DNA of 64,000 nucleotides from positions 1 through 64,000 of the forward strand of contig JAOALB010000076.1 in assembly GCA_025331125.1 (NCBI GenBank), read 5' to 3'. Positions within the stretch are counted from its first letter, which is position 1, and the number at the start of each line of letters is the position of its first letter. The notes beneath the pieces were generated by a model. That model worked only from the letters and a program-made list of their open reading frames with translations. It did no database searches and had not been told where the DNA came from. This DNA is from Mycogone perniciosa (Eukaryota > Ascomycota > Sordariomycetes > Hypocreales > Hypocreaceae). This document shows positions 57,841 through 64,000 of the stretch, piece after piece. The position numbers and the translations under genes were made by a program.

Positions 57841-59472
57841 ATGGCAGAGTCGTATCCGACATTGACGCAATGCGCGCTTGTTGCGGCCGCATTCAAGGTT
57901 CTCCTGTTCCCCGCATAGTACGTCCATATATGTCTATCTCCTTAGCTTCCGGACACACCTCTAACGGCCAGAGTAGCAAGTCCACTGACTTTGAGGTTCA
58001 TCGAAACTGGCTGGCAATCACCGATAGCCTTCCACTGCCCGAGTGGTACTACGAGAAGAAGTCGGAATGGACCCTCGACTATCCCCCATTTTTCGCCTAC
58101 TTCGAGTGGCTCCTCGCCCATGTGGCCAGGCTGGTCGACCCAGCCATGGTGCGCGTGTACAACCTCAACTACGATAGTTGGCAGACGGTCTACTTCCAAA
58201 GAGCTTCGGTAATAGTGACGGAGCTTCTCCTGGTCTATGCCTTGCAAATGTTCATTGACTCAACGCCTCTGCAATCGAAGCGAGCCGCCCAAGTTGCTGC
58301 GATATCTGTCATCTTGTCTCCAGGGCTCTTGATTATCGACCACATCCATTTCCAGTACAATGGTTTTATGTACGGAATCCTTGTATTGTCATTAGTCTTG
58401 GCTCGATGCAAGTCCTCTCTACTGCAGAGCGGCCTAGTCTTTGGAGCTCTCCTGTGCTTCAAGCATATCTACCTCTACCTTGCGCCTGCTTACTTTGTCT
58501 TCCTTCTGCGCGCCTACTGCCTTTCTGCGAGAACAATTTTCCGAATCAGATTTCTGAACTGCATGAAGCTCGGTCTTGGGCTTGCGGGCATCTTTGGCGC
58601 TGCCTTCGGACCCTTTGCCTTGCTGGAGCAAATCCCCCAGCTTCTCAGTCGCCTCTTCCCCTTTTCCCGTGGCCTGTGTCATGCCTACTGGGCACCTAAC
58701 GTCTGGGCGCTCTATTCGCTGGCCGATCGCGTTTTGATACACTGTAAGTTGGAGTTGGAGATCTAGATCTTTCCTTCTCCCGAATTTGATGAGACTAACG
58801 TGTACACCAGTTGCGCCAAGGCTTGGTCTCACTTTGAAGGCCGAGGCTTTGAAGAGCGTCACTCGTGGTCTGGTTGGTGACACGGCTTTCGCAGTCTTGC
58901 CAGAGGTCAGCCCAAGAGTGTGCTTTGCCTTAACACTATTATTCCAAGTTCTCCCCTTGATCAAGTTATTTGGCCGGCCCACATGGGAAAACTTCATTGG
59001 AGCCGTTACTCTCTGTGGATATGCCTCGTTCCTCTTTGGCTGGCATGTGCATGAAAAGGCTATCCTCTTGGTGATCATTCCCTTTAGCCTTATCGCTCTG
59101 AGGGACCGGCGACACCTTGGCGCGTTTCGACCGTTGGCGGTTGCAGGCCATGTCTCCCTATTCCCGCTTCTCTTTACGCCAGCAGAATTTCCCGTCAAAA
59201 CCATTTACACCGTCTTCTGGCTTGTTCTGTTCCTCATGGCATTTGACCAGATGGCCCCAGCTTCAAATAAAGCAAGATTCTTCCTCCTGGACCGATTTAG
59301 CACTCTATATATTGCGGTGAGCATTCCGCTTATAGTGTATACCTCGCTTTTGCACCAAATAGTTTTTGGCAAGAGCTATGAATTTCTTCCCTTGATGTTT
59401 ACAAGCTCCTATGCCGCAGTCGGCGTGGTTGGAAGCTGGGTGGGATATATGGTGGTGTACTTTACTTCCTGA
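57841..59472 (+). CDS. ALG8: Dolichyl-P-Glc:Glc1Man9GlcNAc2-PP-dolichol glucosyltransferase
   Basis: Three exons, 57841-57917, 57977-58743 and 58811-59472, 501 aa, the usual ALG8 length. The ALG6/ALG8 signature is clear: YKSTDFEVHRNWLAIT, then LPEWYYEKKSEWTLDYPPFFAYFEW, DHIHFQYNGFMYGIL and FKHIYLYLAPAYFVFLLRAY. A second conserved set follows: AYWAPNVWALYSLADR, FLFGWHVHEKAILL and TIYTVFW. About ten hydrophobic segments indicate a polytopic ER membrane protein. It adds the second glucose to the lipid-linked oligosaccharide before N-glycosylation. The start (MAESYPTLTQ) and the joined FPAYKSTDF fit relatives well. Confidence 0.95.
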
Positions 59473-60830
59473 TCACGGCGTCCGAGGGCTCAAGGAATAC
59501 AGGGCCAATGATACCCTAGTTTATAGCGAATAGATCTACTTGAAGTAAATATTTTAGTTCCATTAAGGTGTGCAGGTCATGGAGGAGGAGGACCCTAAGA
59601 ATTCCTGGTAAGTCTGGATGCTCCAGTCATTACCGATAATTCCGGTAATCTCTGGCTACTCTAGCTCGGCGATTAGTCGAATAGAATTGACTAGATCGGG
59701 CTTAGATGTCAGGAGAGGAAGGAAAATGTCTCTTTTGGAAGCACATGAGAAAGAAGGCTTTTCCCTAACCCGCCCCTCTTTCCTTGTAGAAATGCACATC
59801 ATTAGCATATTTTCGAATTTTATATGACGACAGAAGGGCGAATTCCATCGTTCATACTGCAGAAACTAGTGGTGTGTGAACATTGCCCCTGTCGACGTGA
59901 GAGTGCTCTCGCCCTGAAGTTTGGCATTGAGGCATGCTGAGTCATCAGGTAGGGTCAGGCGGGAGATGTGGGGCCTCCACGTGAGGCAAGGCTGACGATA
60001 CTTTTTCGGGTTCTGACTTGAACGTCAAAAACCGGGGTACATCAGGCAGGGACCATGACAGCGTACTTTGACATTCGGCAAAACAATATTAATACTGGAG
60101 AATGTGTGTGCAAGATAAATCATGCTGGACATTACGAGCATTTATATGTGAAGCAAAATAGTTGCAAGCAGAATGACGCCAGGATTGGCGCAATAGTGGT
60201 AATAGACCGAGAACAAAGAAAATGATCTGAGAGTTGATATCAGCAACATGTTGAGCCGGGAAATGTTTTCCAGCAGATTGAGTGGCCTGAAGATGTAGTT
60301 CAGATAGCAAGGCATTGAGTTGGGTGCAGCATTGAAGCTATATGTTTCGCGAAGTGCGCAGAAGTTAGGGACATGGAGTGCGGATCCGAGGAGGCCATTT
60401 CGCGAAATCGACTACCTCGCAGCGCTGAATGGTCCCGGACATATACATGGGGATATCTTGATGGAATATCACCGAATTTAGGCAGTTGAGCTTGTAATCG
60501 ATTCACCGCTGCGCAGCGAGTAAAACAAGCCCAAGAACGCAAGTTCCATGTTGCCATGAGCGTTGACAATGAAAGGGGAGAGAGTGTGTAGTGGTGGAGG
60601 GTGATTGAATGGGGTCGTTGTTTTTCCAGCGGGTGCGGAAGCCCGGGGCTGGCGGCGGCCGGGAACGGTACTTACTACTTGGTACCTTTATGCTTTTAAG
60701 CGATTTAGCGACATGCCCGTGCTCCACCCATGACGAGTTTTTGATTCGTTTATGTGCCTGAAAAGGAAAAACATCAGAGAGTAGGGAGTACCTGGGTACA
60801 TGTGGGTGGTACTACATGCACACGTTGCCA

Positions 60831-60866
60831 GGATTTGGATTTGGATTTGGATTTGGATTTGGATTT
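60831..60866. repeat. (GGATTT)6 hexanucleotide array
   Basis: Six perfect tandem GGATTT units in gene-free DNA. The unit differs from the TTAGGG telomere repeat, so it is not an interstitial telomere. Confidence 0.95.
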
Positions 60867-61314
60867 GCTGCTGGGCAGTGATGACAGCCGCCGGTCTAAC
60901 CCGAAAGGATTTGCAATTGATTAAATGTGCTATTTCAGGAGTGTTCGATTTGTTTTGAATGCAAAGATGCATATCACTGCTCATATTGTTTATTACGGCG
61001 CGAGCTCTCACGCTGTGCATTTGATGTCTCGTTTGGGAACAGCTGTCAAGACATGCCTTAGGTCCCTACAGCGCTGGTCCCAGGCTCGTGGTAAGATCTC
61101 CAGCAGAAGGCCCTCTTGTCCGTTTCTCCACCGCCACCCCATGGCATCTGGTCGCTAGCTGGGCGGTGACCGGGGCTGCTGAACAGTGAATCTCGGGTGA
61201 GTTTTCTCATACAAAATTATCTTGGAGAGCATTCGCCCCATTTCAATAGTCTTAACACACCAAGTTTGGCTCCCATTGAATCGACGTTGTGCAGTGAATC
61301 AAGCCATTGAAAAA

Positions 61315-61341
61315 AACAGGAACAGGAACAGGAACAGGAAC
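61315..61341. repeat. (AACAGG)4 hexanucleotide array
   Basis: Four perfect AACAGG units plus a partial fifth in gene-free DNA about 450 bp downstream of the GGATTT array. Confidence 0.9.
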
Positions 61342-62014
61342 AAAGCAAAGAGCCCACGGAGTTGGACTCCATCAGATGTGGTCCTGCATGTAGTCTGGCG
61401 TCCGCCCCGACTATGCAATTAACCGTCCTCCGGGACAAGGGTCTTACTTGTACCGCGAGTACCTGGTACTGTGGCTTGATACGGAGGAGGGACCACTCTC
61501 CATGGCGGCACGGCCTAGCTCTCCTCCCACCCGCGCAATTCTTTTCCTCTCCTGTTGCACGTCACCGTTGCTTTCTGTCGCGTCTCGCAAGGCTCTTTGC
61601 GTCCTTCAACCACCGCCGCAGCCTCTTCACAACTCCGTCCTTGCAGAATATGCGAGTTCCGAGGCCCGCCGTATAGTAGCCCGGACCGCGTTCCTACTAG
61701 TAGAGCTTCGTGTAAGTCGTCGGCCTGCCTCGCCTGGTCTGGCGCTGGGGGGATCTGCTCAGGCACCGCGACTTTTCTTCGCCTTCGCCCACCTCCAAAG
61801 CCGAGACTCGCCAAACCCCAACGTCAACATTTGCAATTTCCAACGCCGCTCTCGCCATTGTTACCGTCGCGCGGGTGGAACAGCGCCCTGTAGATGCCCG
61901 TATCATTCAGCTTGCAACGGGACACGCGCTAGCTCTCGGCTGTTTCTTCTCTTTCTCGTCAGCCTTGCCGGTGGATTCGCGACTCACGACACATCTCCAT
62001 TCAGCTCTGGCAAC

Positions 62015-64000
62015 ATGGTACATTGCCCTCAAATCTCCAGCGCTCGCCCACAGTGACTTATACGTCAATAGGTGCTCTTTAAGCGGAAGCCGGTCCAATT
62101 TCTACCGCCGGCTGAGGTTGAGGATGAAGACACAGAGGTATGCAGGATTTGGCTAACTGTTGGGTCTCTACCGGCAAATCGGCAGGGCTGATTCTTTTTT
62201 TTAACCCTTAGGTTTGGCATATCCCCCAAACTGGAGAGATTTTTGCCTCATACGAGGATTATTTGAACCGGTGAGTTTCTTTGTTGTCTTTGTCTATTCA
62301 CCGCATTTGGCATCGCTAACCAACAACCTCCTCCAGCATGGACTTTTACAAGCAGGTGACTTGATCTTGCCCGCCCAGTCTCACAATATGTACTCACTAA
62401 TCGATGTCCTGCAGCGTCGCTTCAATGACCAGATAACCGGCCATTCCGGGCTGACTTTCTTTGAAGCCTACAACAGCGAGGTTGGTTCCTCCCTGGCCTT
62501 GCTCCTATAGAGTCATGTAAGCTTACCTATTCTACAGCTTACGGGGGGTCGTGAAGTAGAGGCCGCTTTTCCAGAGGCACTCAAGGGCCCTATTCTTCGC
62601 AAAGTCCAGTTCCAGACCATCTCCCGTCTGGACAACCTTGTTGACATGATATATGACGAGTTCAAGCACGACTATTATCCCGGAGAGGAAGTAACTGTCA
62701 CTCTGGAAGGCGGTGACAGAGTCCACTCCATGGTAAGAGAAAAGACTACGTTTGGTGTTCGAGTTCTTCCGGATGGATCGCGCTCCCTGCCGACAACCAG
62801 GTACCTCGTCAACACCAAGGGTTCCAATGAGGAGACAATCGTAACAGACGAACACATCTGCCGTGATCGGGGCGTTTTCACCAAATCCATGCTTAGGTCC
62901 TTCATCAAGAAAACCGTCATTAGGGAAGCCTGGAATGGAGCCCCGTGGTTGGTCAAGCATGACTATGCTGGGCTGTATCACATTGATACTAGGGTACCGC
63001 CCCATCTTCGCCACGACACCAAGATCCAGGAGCGCAAGCAGCTGCAGGCACAAAAACGCGAGAAGAACTCGACACAGGATGTAAATGGACATACCCCAGG
63101 TATACAGGCTGGTCCTGTCCGGCTGCCGGAGCTAAAACCAGCCCCAAAGAGTCACAAAGCAAAACCAGGTCAGAATGGCACAGGCGCCAAGGGCCTCAAA
63201 TGGCCCGCAACTACGGTTATGGATGGTACCAATGGGGCTGGTTCCCCATCCCAGTTCAACGACCAACGGGCTTTACCAAGAGAGCCGACACCCCCCCCAC
63301 CCCCTCCTCCACCAAAGTATCCTATTGAGGATCTTCAACTAGAGGTAAAGGAGGGCAGTGTGCGACCTTCCCTGAAGTTTATTTGCAAGAACCCTACAGC
63401 AAAAGTCGATATCGATAATCCTATTTATCGTCAAATCGATATGGAGACGGTGGGCCCTCTGTTAGAAACGTGGGACACTCTCAATGTCTACTGTGAGATT
63501 TTCAAGCTGGATTCTTTCACCTTTGACGACTTTGTTGAGGCCATGTCGGTTGCTTCCGAGGATGTGCATGTTCAGCTGTTTGAAGAGATTCATTGCTCTG
63601 TATTGAAGATATTAGTCGACTCCGAGCCTGACGGTGGCAAGGTGCGAATTACGTTGCCCGAACTGGATGAAGAGGACAGTGACGGTGATGAAGATGAGGA
63701 GGATGAAGACGAAGACAACACAGAGGAGATCCCTGAACCAGAGGATATCCCAGTGGCCCGAGCCACGCGCAGCAGCCTGGCTAAGCTTGAAGCGGAGAGG
63801 TTGTTGGCAGAAGCTGCAGCGGCTGAGGAAGAGAGTCTTAGGGCAGAGCTGGAGACACGACATCGCGCCGAAGAGCTGTTGAAGGAATATGACTGGATTG
63901 AACACCTAAGAAAACGCGATTTCCCAGAGGGAGGCTGGGAGAGAATAATGGTTGGCCTGCTGCATCAATTATCGAAGAACGAGCGGCAGCAGCAGGCATG
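62015..64000 (+). CDS. ITC1: ISWI-complex subunit, ITC1/ACF1-like (5' part, runs off window)
   Basis: Six exons seen: 62015-62017 (the ATG alone), 62072-62137, 62212-62270, 62337-62355, 62415-62480 and 62538 onward, open at 64000. The start MVLFKRKPVQFLPPAEVED is like yeast Itc1. The WAC domain follows (VWHIPQTGEIFASYEDYLNR, QITGHSGLTFFEAYNSEL), then DNLVDMIYDEFKHDYYPGE. A proline run precedes the DDT domain (LNVYCEIFKLDSFTFDDFVEAM), then comes an acidic stretch (EEDSDGDEDEEDEDED) and a coiled coil with HLRKRDFPEGGWE. Such subunits guide the ISWI ATPase in spacing nucleosomes. The intron after 62480 has a weak donor, GTTGGT. Total length is unknown because the gene is cut by the window edge. 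Confidence 0.88.

Larger units (their letters stand above)
59473..62014. other. Gene-free region, 2.5 kb, between ALG8 and ITC1-like gene
   Basis: No protein recognisable on either strand. The two hexamer arrays noted separately lie here. The last 500 bp or so are pyrimidine-rich and probably contain the promoter and 5' leader of the ITC1-like gene; open frames there look like chance. Confidence 0.4.

Noticed and set aside
59763..59773. CCCTAACCC, a possible telomerase RNA template for TTAGGG repeats, in the 2.5-kb gap after ALG8
   Set aside because: A 9-mer is expected by chance about 0.5 times in this window. I could not see a pseudoknot, CR4/5 or intron-like 3' processing signal around it. 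Infernal with fungal telomerase RNA models would decide.
61448..62056. Open frame of about 200 codons before the ITC1-like gene
   Set aside because: Its composition is that of pyrimidine-rich promoter or leader DNA, it overlaps the ITC1 start in another frame, and it matches no family I know.
1..64000. CRISPR arrays, bacterial operons, phage or intact transposons
   Set aside because: No direct-repeat/spacer pattern, transposase, reverse transcriptase outside PRP8, or long terminal repeat was found; gene structure is eukaryotic throughout.

Overview
The window is nuclear DNA of a filamentous ascomycete (Pezizomycotina). The evidence is short GT-AG introns (mostly 55-90 bp), a HET-domain gene, a Zn2Cys6 regulator with a fungal-type central domain, a DUF4246 gene and fungal forms of PRP8, ITC1, CSN1 and NIP1. 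A Sordariomycete, probably of the Hypocreales, is my inference from protein style; no marker in the window proves it. I see no plasmid, phage, CRISPR array or intact transposon.

Layout. 0-8.6 kb looks accessory: a histidine-phosphatase-fold protein, a HET-domain gene, a relic of a STAND-type N-terminal domain, a hemerythrin-like protein, a PEX11-family peroxin and a broken hypothetical frame. 8.6-25 kb is housekeeping: a DUF4246 protein, translation initiation factor eIF3c (NIP1), mitochondrial Fe-S assembly (ISA2), the divergent ribosomal pair RPL7/RPS14, the CSB/RAD26 repair ATPase and a ketopantoate-reductase-family protein. 25-32.8 kb holds one Myb/SANT gene with 4.8 kb of gene-free DNA upstream. 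32.8-45.8 kb holds PRP8, a small complex I subunit, SAP18, PRP18 and COP9 signalosome subunit 1. 45.8-53.7 kb has a 3.2 kb gene-free region and a Zn2Cys6 transcription factor. 53.7-64 kb holds a Xaa-Pro aminopeptidase, an ER/Golgi L-type lectin, ALG8 and the 5' part of an ITC1/ACF1-like chromatin remodelling subunit that runs off the window.

How the genes relate. Neighbouring genes almost always lie on opposite strands (18 of 21 adjacent pairs among recognised genes), so most share a promoter region or a terminator region. Several divergent pairs are functionally coherent: RPL7/RPS14 (ribosome) and the L-type lectin/ALG8 (ER glycoprotein quality control). PRP8 and PRP18, two splicing factors, lie within 3 kb of each other.

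Most notable observations: (1) a C/D-box snoRNA candidate in RPL7 intron 2, with a guide matching 25S rRNA, in the same host gene family as yeast snR39/snR59; (2) a 9-bp motif, TACGGAGTA/TACTCCGTA, found 16 times and only between genes, where about 0.5 copies are expected by chance, sometimes doubled into perfect palindromes; (3) a stop-free 63-bp intron in SAP18 that would allow an alternative protein. Exon boundaries were worked out by eye from splice signals and reading phase; no transcript data were available.
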